A stretch of DNA of 58,685 bases from Pseudomonas amygdali (GTDB lineage Bacteria; Pseudomonadota; Gammaproteobacteria; Pseudomonadales; Pseudomonadaceae): positions 8,830-67,514 of the forward strand of contig NZ_LKBW01000035.1 of assembly GCF_002699855.1 (NCBI RefSeq), given 5' to 3'. Shown here piece by piece: positions 45,343 to 54,491 of the stretch. The notes below the pieces were generated by a model that saw nothing but the letters and a program-made list of their open reading frames with translations, was not told the DNA's origin and ran no database searches. Numbering within the stretch: the first letter of the stretch is position 1; every line of letters starts with the position of its first letter. The position numbers and the translations under genes are program-made.

Positions 45343-47693
45343 AATTTAGAGCCAGCTTTCAGGCACGCATTGCCGGGGTTCTGATTGTCCTGTTGCTGAT
45401 TGTCGTGAGTGCGGTCTATCTCGCCGTCAAGGTTGCGACCGACGACGCGGTGCGCACTCAGGCCCAGGCGCAGCTGGAAGTGGGTAGCCGTGTGTTCGAG
45501 CGGCTGATTGATCTGCGCGGCAAGCGTCTGCGTGACGCCGTGCAACTGTTGGCGGCCGACTTCGGGTTTCGTGATGCTGTAGCGAGTGCCGATTCATCGA
45601 CCATTCGATCGGTACTGCTCAACCATGGCAAACGCATCAACGCCAGCGATATGTTCCTGCTGGGCATGGATGGCGTGGTGGTTGCCAGTACCGAGACAGC
45701 GGTGCCGGAGGGGTCCAGGTTTGTCTATGACCAGGCGTTGCGCAACGCCAAGCTTGCCGGTCAGTCAGTGCTTATTATTCCGGGTGGCGGAATACCTCAT
45801 TTGCTGGTGGAAAGTACCGTGCTTGCGCCGTTGCCGATAGGCCGCGTAGTGATGGGCTTCACCATCGACAGTGGCATTGCCGAAGAGCTGCGTTCTCTCA
45901 GTGGGCTGGAAGTGTCGTTTCTCACGGTGGAAAACGGCCAGTCCGGGGAACTGATCAGCACCCAGCCGAAAGCCTTGTACGCTGGTCTGATCGAGCTGAT
46001 GCGCAGTTCCTCTGAAGGGCAGATGCTGCTGACCGAGCAAGCGAACCTCAACTTTCTCAGTCAAACGCTGATGCTGGCCAAAAGCAGCAATGGCGACGAC
46101 GGACAAGTGATCGCGCTGTTGCAGAGCCCGCTGGACAAGGCTTATCAAGCGTTTGCACCGCTGAATGAAAAGATTTTCTGGATTTCCATGATCGCATTGC
46201 TGGCGTCGCTGCTGGGTACGCTGGCGCTGGCCCGCAGCGTGTCGCTGCCGGTGCAGGAGTTGGCTATTGCGGCCAAACGTATTGGCGATGGCGACTATAA
46301 AACGCCGGTAACCCTGGTGCGCAGTGACGAATTGGGCATGCTCGCCGACGCGATCAACACCATGCAACAGGGCATCGCCGTGCGCGAAGGGCAGTTGGCT
46401 CACAACGCTCTGCATGACAACCTGACCGGCCTGCCCAATCGAGCGTTGGTGATGGAACGTCTTGGCAGTTTGATTGCGGCAAATCGCACGGTCGCTTTGC
46501 TGTACCTAGGCATCGAGAACCTGGCCACGATCAACGAAAGTGCGGGTGCCGAAGGCGTTGAGCAACTGTTACGCCAGTTGGGGCAGCGTTTGCAGGGCAA
46601 TTTGCGGTCTGGCGACACGGTGGCACGGCTGAGTGCCAACGAGTTCTTGCTGTTGCTGGACAACACTGCCAGTGACGGCGCGGTGGGCATGGCCGACGCC
46701 GTGCAGCGCTTGCTCAGCGAGCCGCAACGTATCGACAACCATGATCTGATGCTTGAGTGCTGCATAGGCATCACGGTTTATCCGGAACACGGTGATTCGG
46801 CTCAGGAACTGGTCAACCGTGCGGCGATTGCACGCAAGGACGCAGCGTTCATTCCCGGTCGCCTGCAGATCTACCAGGACGGACGTGACCTCGCTCACCA
46901 GCGTCAGATATGTCTGATCCGCGACCTGCGCAAGGCTCCGCAGACTGGCGAACTGATGCTCCATTACCAACCCAAACTGGATATCCGTCAGGGCTATGTT
47001 CGTCAGGCCGAAGCCCTGCTGCGCTGGACTCACCCGCGCTTTGGCAATGTTTCGCCAGCCGAATTCATTGTGCTCGCCGAGCGCACCGGCAGTATCAACC
47101 TGCTGACCAACTGGGTTATCGAAGAGGCAATGCGTCAGTTGGCCGAATGGCGCCAGCGCGGTCTGGTGCTGCAGGTATCGGTCAACATTTCCGCCGACGA
47201 CCTGCTGGGCGACGATCTGGCCGGTTATGTCATGAAACTGCTCAAGCAATACGCGGTGCCTGCCGAACAACTGGTATTCGAGATAACCGAGAGCGCGGTC
47301 ATGAGCGAGCCGGAGAAAGCCCTGGTGGTTCTGCATCGTCTACGCGACTGCGGTATCAGCCTGTCGGTCGATGACTTCGGCACCGGTTACTCGTCACTGG
47401 CCCACTTGAAGCGTCTGCCAGTGCAGGAGTTGAAAATCGACCAGTCTTTCGTGCGCAACCTGGATGAAACCAGCGAAGACGCGGTGATCGTGCGGTCGAC
47501 CATCGAAATGAGCCATAACCTCGGACTCAAGGTGGTGGCAGAGGGTGTCGAGTACCAACACAGTCTGGACCTGCTCCGGCGTTGGCATTGCGATACGGCC
47601 CAGGGTTACCTGATCAGTCGGCCGCTGACGGCGTCAGCATTCGAGGCATGGATTGCTACGTATCAGGCATCACCCAGTCTTATGGTGAATTAA
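45339..47693 (+). CDS. membrane c-di-GMP phosphodiesterase with degenerate GGDEF and EAL domains
   Basis: 784 residues. First membrane helix 9-30, periplasmic Cache/CHASE-like sensor (about 31-278), second helix (about 280-300), HAMP linker (LALARSVSLPVQELAIAAKRIGDGDY), GGDEF domain (about 355-515) in which the signature is SANEF at 432-436, so cyclase activity is unlikely. The EAL domain (about 530-780) keeps EALLRW at 558-563, VSVNISADDL, DDFGTGYSSL, KIDQSFV and EGVE, so it should hydrolyse c-di-GMP. The neighbours are envelope proteins translated from the same message, suggesting the sensor reads a periplasmic redox or ligand state. Confidence 0.92.
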   Translation: MKFRASFQARIAGVLIVLLLIVVSAVYLAVKVATDDAVRTQAQAQLEVGSRVFERLIDLRGKRLRDAVQLLAADFGFRDAVASADSSTIRSVLLNHGKRINASDMFLLGMDGVVVASTETAVPEGSRFVYDQALRNAKLAGQSVLIIPGGGIPHLLVESTVLAPLPIGRVVMGFTIDSGIAEELRSLSGLEVSFLTVENGQSGELISTQPKALYAGLIELMRSSSEGQMLLTEQANLNFLSQTLMLAKSSNGDDGQVIALLQSPLDKAYQAFAPLNEKIFWISMIALLASLLGTLALARSVSLPVQELAIAAKRIGDGDYKTPVTLVRSDELGMLADAINTMQQGIAVREGQLAHNALHDNLTGLPNRALVMERLGSLIAANRTVALLYLGIENLATINESAGAEGVEQLLRQLGQRLQGNLRSGDTVARLSANEFLLLLDNTASDGAVGMADAVQRLLSEPQRIDNHDLMLECCIGITVYPEHGDSAQELVNRAAIARKDAAFIPGRLQIYQDGRDLAHQRQICLIRDLRKAPQTGELMLHYQPKLDIRQGYVRQAEALLRWTHPRFGNVSPAEFIVLAERTGSINLLTNWVIEEAMRQLAEWRQRGLVLQVSVNISADDLLGDDLAGYVMKLLKQYAVPAEQLVFEITESAVMSEPEKALVVLHRLRDCGISLSVDDFGTGYSSLAHLKRLPVQELKIDQSFVRNLDETSEDAVIVRSTIEMSHNLGLKVVAEGVEYQHSLDLLRRWHCDTAQGYLISRPLTASAFEAWIATYQASPSLMVN

Positions 47694-47696
47694 TCC

Positions 47697-48572
47697 ATGT
47701 CCTACAAGACATCATTACTGTTGGGTTATCTTTTGGCGGGTGTGGCAGGGGTTGCCCCGACGCTCGCGCTGGGCGACAACGGCCGACTTATCGCCACGGG
47801 TGGCGCAACCAGTATTGAGGGCAGTGCCGGTGGCGGTATCACCCCATGGGCGGTGATCACCGGTTACAGCGAGCAAGGCGAGTGGGGGGCGACAGCCTTC
47901 GCCACGCACATCAATCTGCCGGACTACAACCTTGATGTGGCAGGCCTCGCCGTCGCCTATGGCAACCGCGTCGAGTTTTCCTATGCTCACCAACGTTTCG
48001 ATATCAGCAACCTGCAGCACAGGCTCAGCCTGCCGGACGACAACCTCAGCCAGGACGTGTTCGGCGTCAAAGTGCGCCTGTTCGGCGACCTGATCTATGA
48101 AAGCCTGCCGCAGGTTTCCTTAGGCGTGCAGTACAAGCATCAGAACGATTTCCTGATCCCCAGTCTGGTGGGGGCCAAGCGTGATTCGGATGTCGAAGGG
48201 TATCTGACGGCCAGTCGGCTGTTCATGGGCGCGGCGTTTGGCTACAACGTCGTGGTCAACGGTGGCATGCGTTATAGCCGCGCCAACGAAACCGGTCTGC
48301 TCGGGTTTGGCGGGGACCGGCGTGACAGTCGCAGTATGCTCAAGGAGGGCTCGGTTGCGGTGCTGTTCAATCCGCGCTGGGCGCTCGGCGTCGAATATCG
48401 CGAAAAGCCGGATAATCTTTCGTTTGCTGGCGAAAGCGATTGGGCAGATGTGTTTCTCGGTTATTTCCCCAACAAGCATCTGTCCGTTGTATTGGCCTAC
48501 GCCCGTCTGGGCGAAATCGCCACGCTGGATAACCAGAACGGCACTTATCTGTCTGTGCAGGGGAGTTTCTGA
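47697..48572 (+). CDS. DUF3034 family envelope protein
   Basis: 291 residues with a signal peptide (cleavage near TLALG, about 25). The rest alternates short polar and aromatic strands (for example GVKVRLFGDLIYESLPQVSLGVQYKHQ) and ends in Phe (YLSVQGSF), features of a small outer-membrane beta-barrel. DUF3034 proteins have no assigned function. It starts 3 bp after the phosphodiesterase gene and its stop overlaps the globin gene. Confidence 0.8.
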   Translation: MSYKTSLLLGYLLAGVAGVAPTLALGDNGRLIATGGATSIEGSAGGGITPWAVITGYSEQGEWGATAFATHINLPDYNLDVAGLAVAYGNRVEFSYAHQRFDISNLQHRLSLPDDNLSQDVFGVKVRLFGDLIYESLPQVSLGVQYKHQNDFLIPSLVGAKRDSDVEGYLTASRLFMGAAFGYNVVVNGGMRYSRANETGLLGFGGDRRDSRSMLKEGSVAVLFNPRWALGVEYREKPDNLSFAGESDWADVFLGYFPNKHLSVVLAYARLGEIATLDNQNGTYLSVQGSF

Positions 48573-49000
48573 TGAGACGCTTGCTGATCTGTCTGATGCT
48601 GACGGTACTGGCCGGTTGCGCCCAACAGCAACAGCCCCCCAAGGATGACAGTCTTTATCGAGACCTTGGCCAGCGTGCCGGCATCCAGCGCATCGTCGAA
48701 GGCATGCTCATGAACGTGGCCAGGGATGACCGGATTGTCGAGCGCTTCAAGAAAGTCGACATCGTGCGTCTGCGCGACAAACTGGTCGAGCAACTCTGTG
48801 TCGAAGCGGGCGGCCCGTGCCGCTACACCGGTGACAGCATGGCCGAGTCGCACAAGGGCCAGAACCTTACCCCCAGCGATTTCAACGCGCTGGTTGAAAA
48901 CCTGATCGCAGCGATGGACACCGAGAACGTCCCGGTTCCGGTCCAGAACCGTTTGATCGCCCGGTTGGCGCCAATGCGTAGCGACGTGGTTGGCAAGTAA
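48572..49000 (+). CDS. group 1 truncated-hemoglobin lipoprotein
   Basis: 142 residues. The lipobox VLAGC (Cys16) marks a lipoprotein. The mature part is a truncated globin: SLYRDLGQRAGIQRIVEGML at helix B, the CVEAGGPCRYTGDSMAESHKGQNLT segment with the haem-ligand His in the F region, and a C-terminal helix. Group 1 globins bind O2 or NO. A membrane-anchored periplasmic globin at the end of an operon with a cupredoxin-like protein and a phosphodiesterase suggests gas or redox sensing (inference). Confidence 0.85.
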   Translation: MRRLLICLMLTVLAGCAQQQQPPKDDSLYRDLGQRAGIQRIVEGMLMNVARDDRIVERFKKVDIVRLRDKLVEQLCVEAGGPCRYTGDSMAESHKGQNLTPSDFNALVENLIAAMDTENVPVPVQNRLIARLAPMRSDVVGK

Positions 49001-49017
49001 TCTTTAAATGCACTCTG

Positions 49018-49411
49018 ACTATCGTGCCAACGCTCCGCGTCCAGAACGGCGTTCCCACGCTGGAGCGTGCGGAACGATAATCTTCAGGGAGAGCGCTTAC
49101 GCGAGAACACTATCGTGCCAATGCTCCGCGTTGGCATGCCGTTGGTGATGCTCAGCGTCACAAATCGCCGTCGCGCCGCGCGCTCCGGATTGGACGCCGA
49201 GCATCCAGAACAGAGTTCCCACGCTGTAGCGTGCGGAACGATAATCTTCAGGGAGAGCACTTGCGCGAGAACACTATCGTGCCAATGCTCCGCGTTGGCA
49301 TGCCGTTCGTGACGCTCCGCGTCACAAATCGACGCCGCGCCGCGTGTTCAGGATCGGACACAGAGCGTCCAGAACTGCGTTGCCACGCTGGAGCGTGGTA
49401 ACGATAGTCTC
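49018..49411. repeat. palindromic repeat cluster with two ~164-bp tandem copies
   Basis: The block beginning GGAACGATAATCTTCAGGGAG recurs at 49071 and 49235 (164-bp period). Each copy includes CACTATCGTGCCAATGCTCC, GCGTTGGCATGCCGTT and CCACGCTG.AGCGTG palindromes, with a partial copy before and after. The family also occurs at 16951-16996 and 58571-58610. It fills the 440-bp gap between the globin gene and the GntR gene; I see no gene there. Confidence 0.85.
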
Positions 49412-49440
49412 TGTCGCGTTAACTCCAACTTTGCCCCATC

Positions 49441-50520
49441 TCAACTCAACCGCGTCAGGTACCCCGGCACTTCCTGCTCCGGCAGTACCGACAGCACTTT
49501 CAGGCGCTGGAGCATGCGCTGCCGTGCGCGTTGCAGGTGCTCCTTGAGGTTCAAGGCCGCGGCGTCGAAAGCACCGTGCAGCAGCAACTCAATGATCAGC
49601 CGGTGCTCGGCCAGCATCGCTTCATCCGCGCCAATTTCCAGCAACCGGTAGAAAATCCGGTTGATGATCATCGGGCTCTGCGCCTGACTGATCAGAGTAG
49701 CGATCTTGCGGTTTTGCAGGCCGCTCAGACACTGCTGATGCAGGTCGTCCTCAAGGCGCTCTATTTCCTCCAGGCTGCACTGTTCGGCATTTTGCGCTTG
49801 AATGACTCTGGCCAGCATGGCCTCCAGAGTTTCGCGACTCAGCTGCGGCGCGGTCTGGCGCAGGGCTTCGGGCTCAAGGCAGGCGCGCAGTTCGTAGTCT
49901 TCGGTGATTTCCCGGGCCGTCAACGGCCCCGCCAGCCATTGCGAGTAAGGCTCTTTTTCCACCAGGCCGCGATCCCGCAGACGCATCAGCGCCTCACGAA
50001 CCACTGCGCGGCTCACTCCGTAGTGCTGCGCGGCGCTTTGTTCATCCAGCCGATAATGACCAAAGGCGATACAGGCCGACAGCGCCGCGCCGATCTCGTC
50101 ATGAATACGTTCGCCGAGTGGGCGGGTGTCGACCAGCTCTTCGCTGCTGTCCAGCCCGAACTGCTTGTGGCTCAGGCTTAACCGCAACGGCTCGACTTCC
50201 CCGGCGTCAGGATTGACCAGGTAACCCCGGCCATCGAAACGGCTGATCAAGCCTTCTTCATGCAGCAGATTGAGCGCCTTGCGCACCGGCACCCGGCTGG
50301 TGCCGAACAGTTCTGCCAACGGTGCTTCAAGCAGCACCAGTCCATTGGCAGCCGCACCCGAGACGATTGCGTTACGCAACACCTCACGGATCGTGGCGTA
50401 ACGCGACGCGGTGCGCGTGTCCTCTTCTGACATCGGTTTCATACACTTCTGGCGGTTGACGGGCAATTCTCGCACAGATGCGCCGTTGTCACCCTGGGCC
50501 ACGTCCTGATGCTCGCTCAT
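49441..50520 (-). CDS. double winged-helix GntR/FCD regulator
   Basis: About 359 residues. Unusually there are two GntR-type winged helices: one around residues 38-100 (TIREVLRNAIVSG...LAELFGTSRVPVRKALNLLHEEGLI) and one around 130-190 (IHDEIGAALS...AAQHYGVSRAVVREALMRLRDRGLV). An FCD ligand-binding domain follows (about 200-345). It is divergent from the amidase operon and lies beside a palindrome, so it probably controls that operon and itself. The start is uncertain (ATG 50520, GTG 50544 or ATG 50442). Confidence 0.85.
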   Translation of the reverse strand: MSEHQDVAQGDNGASVRELPVNRQKCMKPMSEEDTRTASRYATIREVLRNAIVSGAAANGLVLLEAPLAELFGTSRVPVRKALNLLHEEGLISRFDGRGYLVNPDAGEVEPLRLSLSHKQFGLDSSEELVDTRPLGERIHDEIGAALSACIAFGHYRLDEQSAAQHYGVSRAVVREALMRLRDRGLVEKEPYSQWLAGPLTAREITEDYELRACLEPEALRQTAPQLSRETLEAMLARVIQAQNAEQCSLEEIERLEDDLHQQCLSGLQNRKIATLISQAQSPMIINRIFYRLLEIGADEAMLAEHRLIIELLLHGAFDAAALNLKEHLQRARQRMLQRLKVLSVLPEQEVPGYLTRLS

Positions 50521-50547
50521 GGGGCCACCGTTACTTTTTTGCACTGA

Positions 50548-50573
50548 AATGTACCTTTTGTAAAAGATACATT
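50548..50573. promoter_or_regulatory. palindromic operator near the GntR gene
   Basis: AATGTA...TACATT with inner TTTTgtAAAA, a 26-bp imperfect palindrome directly upstream of the regulator start. Its arms match those of the site at 50735-50763. Confidence 0.6.
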
Positions 50574-50734
50574 ATTTCTTTATGACGATCCTGTTCGCCC
50601 ACGACGCCTTATCGCAACTGATTGATGCCTTTGCAGAAAGGTTTCTAGCACGGCGTTTCCAGCGCGAAAGGGCCGTCAGCTTGATCGGGTCAGGGCGTCG
50701 CGACATGCAGATTGGCATGGAATCTGCCTTTGTT

Positions 50735-50763
50735 AAATGTACATTTTATTAATAAGTACATTT
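50735..50763. promoter_or_regulatory. palindromic operator upstream of the amidase operon
   Basis: AAATGTAC and GTACATTT, perfect 8-bp arms separated by 13 AT-rich bases containing TTATTAATAA, end 11 bp before the amidase start. The shared (A)AATGTA/TACATT(T) arms in front of both divergent units suggest binding by the GntR protein. The site would overlap the ribosome site and so repress. Confidence 0.65.
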
Positions 50764-50774
50764 TTGAGGGTGTG

Positions 50775-52154
50775 ATGTCCATGACCGATACCGGGAGTCA
50801 CAGCGTTACCGGTGATGCCTGCGCACTGGCCGAGGATTTTGCCCAAGGGCGCAGTGACCCTGTGCAGGCTCTGGACAAGGCGCTGCAACAGGCGGCACGC
50901 GCCGATCATGTGTTCATTTCCATGAGTATCGAACGGGCACGCAGGGAAGCCGAAGCGTCTGCGGCCCGCTGGCAGCAAGGGCAGCCATTGAGCCCCTTCG
51001 ACGGCGTGCCCATCGCCTGGAAGGATCTTTTCGACGTGGCAGGCAGCGTCACAACCGCCGGTGCTGCGGTGCGCAACAACCTGTCCCCCGCGCTGCTGGA
51101 TGCGCCGAGTGTCGGGCTGCTGGCACGGTCCGGGATGGTCAGCCTGGGCAAGACCAATCTCAGTGAATTCGCTTATTCAGGGCTGGGCCTGAACCCGCAT
51201 TTCGGTACGCCGATCAACCCCAACAGCGACGGCTCGCCACGTATTCCTGGCGGTTCGTCTTCGGGTTCGGCAGTCGCCGTCGCCAACAGAACCGTACCGA
51301 TCGCCATGGGCACCGATACCGCCGGTTCTATTCGTGTGCCGGCAGCGCTCAACGGTCTGGTGGGGTTTCGCAGCACCAGCCGCCGCTATAGCCGCGACGG
51401 CGTTTTCCCGCTGGCGCTGACGCTGGACAGCTTCGGGCCACTGACCCGCAGTGTGCGCGACGCTCTAGTGATCGATGATCTGCTCTGTGCGCGCAGCAAA
51501 CCTTCATCGTTGATACCACGCAGCCTGGCCGGTCAACGTTTCCTGCTCGATCAGGCGGTGCTGGAAGACGAACGAGTCACGCCGGCCGTTCGCGACAACC
51601 TGTTGCGTGCTGTTGAAGCCTTGCGTGCAAGCGGTGCGCTGATCGAGGTCAAGCCTTGCCAGGCATTTCAGGCCACGTTGCTGTTAACCCAGCAACAGGG
51701 CTGGCTTGGTGCAGCCGAGGCATTCGCGCTGCATCAGCCGTTGCTCGACAGCGACGCCGCCAGCCAGCTCGACCCCAGAGTGCGCAAGCGTCTGGAGGCC
51801 GCACGGCATATGCCCGCCAGCCTGCTGGTCAATCTGTACGCCGCGCGCGAACGTTTGCAGGAGCAATTGACCCTCGAACTCGATGGCGCGCTGCTGATTA
51901 CTCCAACTGTTGCTCATGTAGCGCCGCCGCTCGTGCCCCTGTTGAACGACGAAGAGCTGTTCATTCAAACCAACCTCGCCACGCTGCGCCTGACCATGCC
52001 AGGCAGCCTGCTGAACATGCCCGGCGTGTCGCTGCCCAGCGGCAGTGATGCCTCGGGCCTGCCCACCGCAGTGTTGCTTAGCGCTCCGGCGGGGGAAGAC
52101 GCACGGTTGCTACGCGCAGCTCTGGCCGTGGAAGCACTGATCGCAGCCCCTTGA
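50775..52154 (+). CDS. amidase-signature hydrolase (putative half-amidase)
   Basis: 459 residues. Triad Lys83 (IAWKDLFD), cis-Ser161 (PGGSSSGSA) and nucleophile Ser185 (GTDTAGSIR), all at expected spacing. Substrate is not determined by sequence. Next to an imidase-like gene, a half-amide such as succinamate is the most economical guess. GAGGG precedes the ATG at 50775. It is the first gene of the operon. Alternatives include an aryl- or ureido-acid amidase. Confidence 0.87.
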   Translation: MSMTDTGSHSVTGDACALAEDFAQGRSDPVQALDKALQQAARADHVFISMSIERARREAEASAARWQQGQPLSPFDGVPIAWKDLFDVAGSVTTAGAAVRNNLSPALLDAPSVGLLARSGMVSLGKTNLSEFAYSGLGLNPHFGTPINPNSDGSPRIPGGSSSGSAVAVANRTVPIAMGTDTAGSIRVPAALNGLVGFRSTSRRYSRDGVFPLALTLDSFGPLTRSVRDALVIDDLLCARSKPSSLIPRSLAGQRFLLDQAVLEDERVTPAVRDNLLRAVEALRASGALIEVKPCQAFQATLLLTQQQGWLGAAEAFALHQPLLDSDAASQLDPRVRKRLEAARHMPASLLVNLYAARERLQEQLTLELDGALLITPTVAHVAPPLVPLLNDEELFIQTNLATLRLTMPGSLLNMPGVSLPSGSDASGLPTAVLLSAPAGEDARLLRAALAVEALIAAP

Positions 52155-52231
52155 ACAACCTGTGAATTTTGAAACCGGCCCGCGTGCGGTACATCGCGAA
52201 GCCGTTCTGATTAACCCGTGGGAGAACAAAG

Positions 52232-53113
52232 ATGGCCAAAGAAATTCTGTGTGCGTTTGGTGTGGATGTAGATGCGGTAGCGGGCTGGCTGGGCTCCTAT
52301 GGCGGCGAGGATTCGCCGGACGACATTTCCCGCGGCCTGTTCGCCGGTGAAGTCGGCGCTCCGCGTCTGCTCAAGCTGTTCGAGCGTTACGGTCTGCGCA
52401 CCACCTGGTTCATTCCGGGGCACTCCATGGAGACCTTCCCCGAGCAGATGAAAGCCGTGGCGGATGCCGGGCATGAAATCGGTGTGCATGGTTACAGCCA
52501 TGAAAACCCGATTGCGATGACCCCGGAGCAAGAGGAGATCGTCCTCGACAAGTCCATCGACCTGATCACGCAAATGACCGGCAAACGCCCGACCGGCTAT
52601 GTCGCGCCATGGTGGGAGTTCAGCAACGTCACCAACGAGCTGCTGCTTAAGAAAGGCATCAAGTACGACCACAGCCTGATGCACAACGACTTCCACCCTT
52701 ACTACGTTCGGGTGGGCGACAAGTGGACCAAAATCGATTACAGCCAGCATCCGGATACCTGGATGAAGCCGCTGGTACGTGGCGAAGAAACCGATCTGGT
52801 GGAAATTCCGGCCAACTGGTACCTGGACGATCTGCCGCCAATGATGTTCATCAAGAAGGCACCGAACAGCCACGGTTTCGTCAACCCTCGGCACCTGGAA
52901 GAAATGTGGCGCGACCAGTTCGACTGGGTCTATCGCGAACACGAACACGCTGTATTCACCATGACCATTCACCCGGACGTGTCTGGTCGCCCGCAAGTGC
53001 TGCTGATGCTGGAGCGCTTGATCGAGCACATTCAAAGCCATGCAGGCGTCAAGTTCGTCACTTTCGACGAGATTGCCGACGACTTCGTGCGTCGTAACCC
53101 CCGTACCCGTTGA
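52232..53113 (+). CDS. imidase-like polysaccharide-deacetylase-family hydrolase
   Basis: 293 residues of the NodB/PuuE fold. The opening [20 protein letters not shown] and length match cyclic imide hydrolase of P. putida and Helicobacter-type HP0310 deacetylase. Metal ligands: Asp12/Asp14 region, His86 and His90 (VHGYSHENP). [12 protein letters not shown] and [10 protein letters not shown] are further conserved blocks. Cyclic imides such as succinimide would be opened to half-amides, fitting the amidase before it; peptidoglycan deacetylation is the alternative. No signal peptide, so cytosolic. GGAG lies before the ATG. Confidence 0.8.
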   Translation: MAKEILCAFGVDVDAVAGWLGSYGGEDSPDDISRGLFAGEVGAPRLLKLFERYGLRTTWFIPGHSMETFPEQMKAVADAGHEIGVHGYSHENPIAMTPEQEEIVLDKSIDLITQMTGKRPTGYVAPWWEFSNVTNELLLKKGIKYDHSLMHNDFHPYYVRVGDKWTKIDYSQHPDTWMKPLVRGEETDLVEIPANWYLDDLPPMMFIKKAPNSHGFVNPRHLEEMWRDQFDWVYREHEHAVFTMTIHPDVSGRPQVLLMLERLIEHIQSHAGVKFVTFDEIADDFVRRNPRTR

Positions 53114-53140
53114 TACATTGCCCTGTCCGAGGCGTCACTC

Positions 53141-54481
53141 ATGTCCATTTACAACAAGCTCGACCTGACCGGCTGGAAACCTGAGCAATTGACTCCGGAG
53201 CAAGTACGGTTCGCCACATGGATTGCGTTTTTCGCGTGGGTGTTTGCGGTATATGACTTCATTCTGTTTGGCACGCTGTTACCGGAAATCGGTCGGCACT
53301 TCAGCTGGAGTGAGGTCGAACAGGCCGAAATTGCGACCTGGGTCGCGGTCGGCACAGCGGTGGTGGCACTGGCCATCGGTCCGCTGGTAGATCGCCTGGG
53401 ACGGCGCGTGGGTATCATTTTCACCGTGAGCGGTTCGGCGATCTGCTCGGCGCTCACGGCCATCGGCGGATCATGGGGCAAGTCGCCACTGATCCTGATT
53501 CGTGCGCTGGGCGGTCTGGGTTATGCCGAAGAAACGGTCAACGCGACCTACCTGAGCGAAATCTACGCGGCATCCGACGACCCGCGTCTGGCCAAGCGCC
53601 GTGGCTTCATCTACAGCCTGGTGCAGGGCGGCTGGCCGGTCGGCGCTTTGATCGCAGCAGGGCTGACCGCCGTGCTGCTGCCGATCATTGGCTGGCAGGG
53701 TTGCTTCGTGTTCGCGGCCATCCCGGCCATCGTCATCGCGATCCTGGCGCGCAAGCTCAAAGAGAGCCCGCAGTTTCAGATCCATCAACGTATTACTCAG
53801 TTGCGCAAGAAGGGCGACGTGAGCCAGGCACAGGCTGTGGCGCAAACCTACGGGGTCGATTACGACGAGCACAGCAAGGCCGGTATCGGCGCGGCCTTCC
53901 GCGGTTCTTCGTGCCGCGCCACGCTGGTGATCGGTGCTGCGATCCTGCTCAACTGGGCGGCGATTCAGGTGTTCAGTGTGCTGGGCACAACGGTGATCGT
54001 CAGCGTTCACCACATCTCGTTCGAGAACTCGCTGATCATTCTGGTGCTGTCCAACCTGGTGGGTTATTGCGGTTACCTGTGTCACGGCTGGATGGGCGAC
54101 CGAATCGGTCGTCGTAACGTGATCGGTCTTGGCTGGATGCTGGGTGGTCTGGCGTTCGCCGGCATGCTCTACGGGCCTAGCAACATGGTGACGGTCGTTG
54201 GCTTGTACAGCCTTGGGCTGTTCTTTCTGATCGGCCCTTACTCGGCGGCCTTGTTCTTCATCAGCGAAAGCTTCCCGACCAGCATTCGTGCAACGGGCGG
54301 CGCAATCATCCACGCCATGGGCCCGCTCGGTGCTGTGGTCGCAGGCTTCGGTGCCACGTCGGTATTGAGTGCAGGCGGAGACTGGCAGATCTCGGCGTTG
54401 TATTTCGGCGCGCTGCCTTGCTTCCTGTCGGGTGCACTGATGTTTGCGGCCAGGCATGTGCGACCTGAAACCGTGAAATGA
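53141..54481 (+). CDS. MFS transporter
   Basis: 446 residues with twelve predicted membrane helices. Family motif [13 protein letters not shown], lies between helices 2 and 3 (about 86-97), and its counterpart [11 protein letters not shown] lies in the second half. The TYLSEIYA and [14 protein letters not shown] sequences are typical of the sialate/aromatic-acid importer group. Probably imports the operon's substrate. It starts 27 bp after the imidase-like gene. Confidence 0.88.
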   Translation: MSIYNKLDLTGWKPEQLTPEQVRFATWIAFFAWVFAVYDFILFGTLLPEIGRHFSWSEVEQAEIATWVAVGTAVVALAIGPLVDRLGRRVGIIFTVSGSAICSALTAIGGSWGKSPLILIRALGGLGYAEETVNATYLSEIYAASDDPRLAKRRGFIYSLVQGGWPVGALIAAGLTAVLLPIIGWQGCFVFAAIPAIVIAILARKLKESPQFQIHQRITQLRKKGDVSQAQAVAQTYGVDYDEHSKAGIGAAFRGSSCRATLVIGAAILLNWAAIQVFSVLGTTVIVSVHHISFENSLIILVLSNLVGYCGYLCHGWMGDRIGRRNVIGLGWMLGGLAFAGMLYGPSNMVTVVGLYSLGLFFLIGPYSAALFFISESFPTSIRATGGAIIHAMGPLGAVVAGFGATSVLSAGGDWQISALYFGALPCFLSGALMFAARHVRPETVK

Positions 54482-54491
54482 GGAGCAACAC

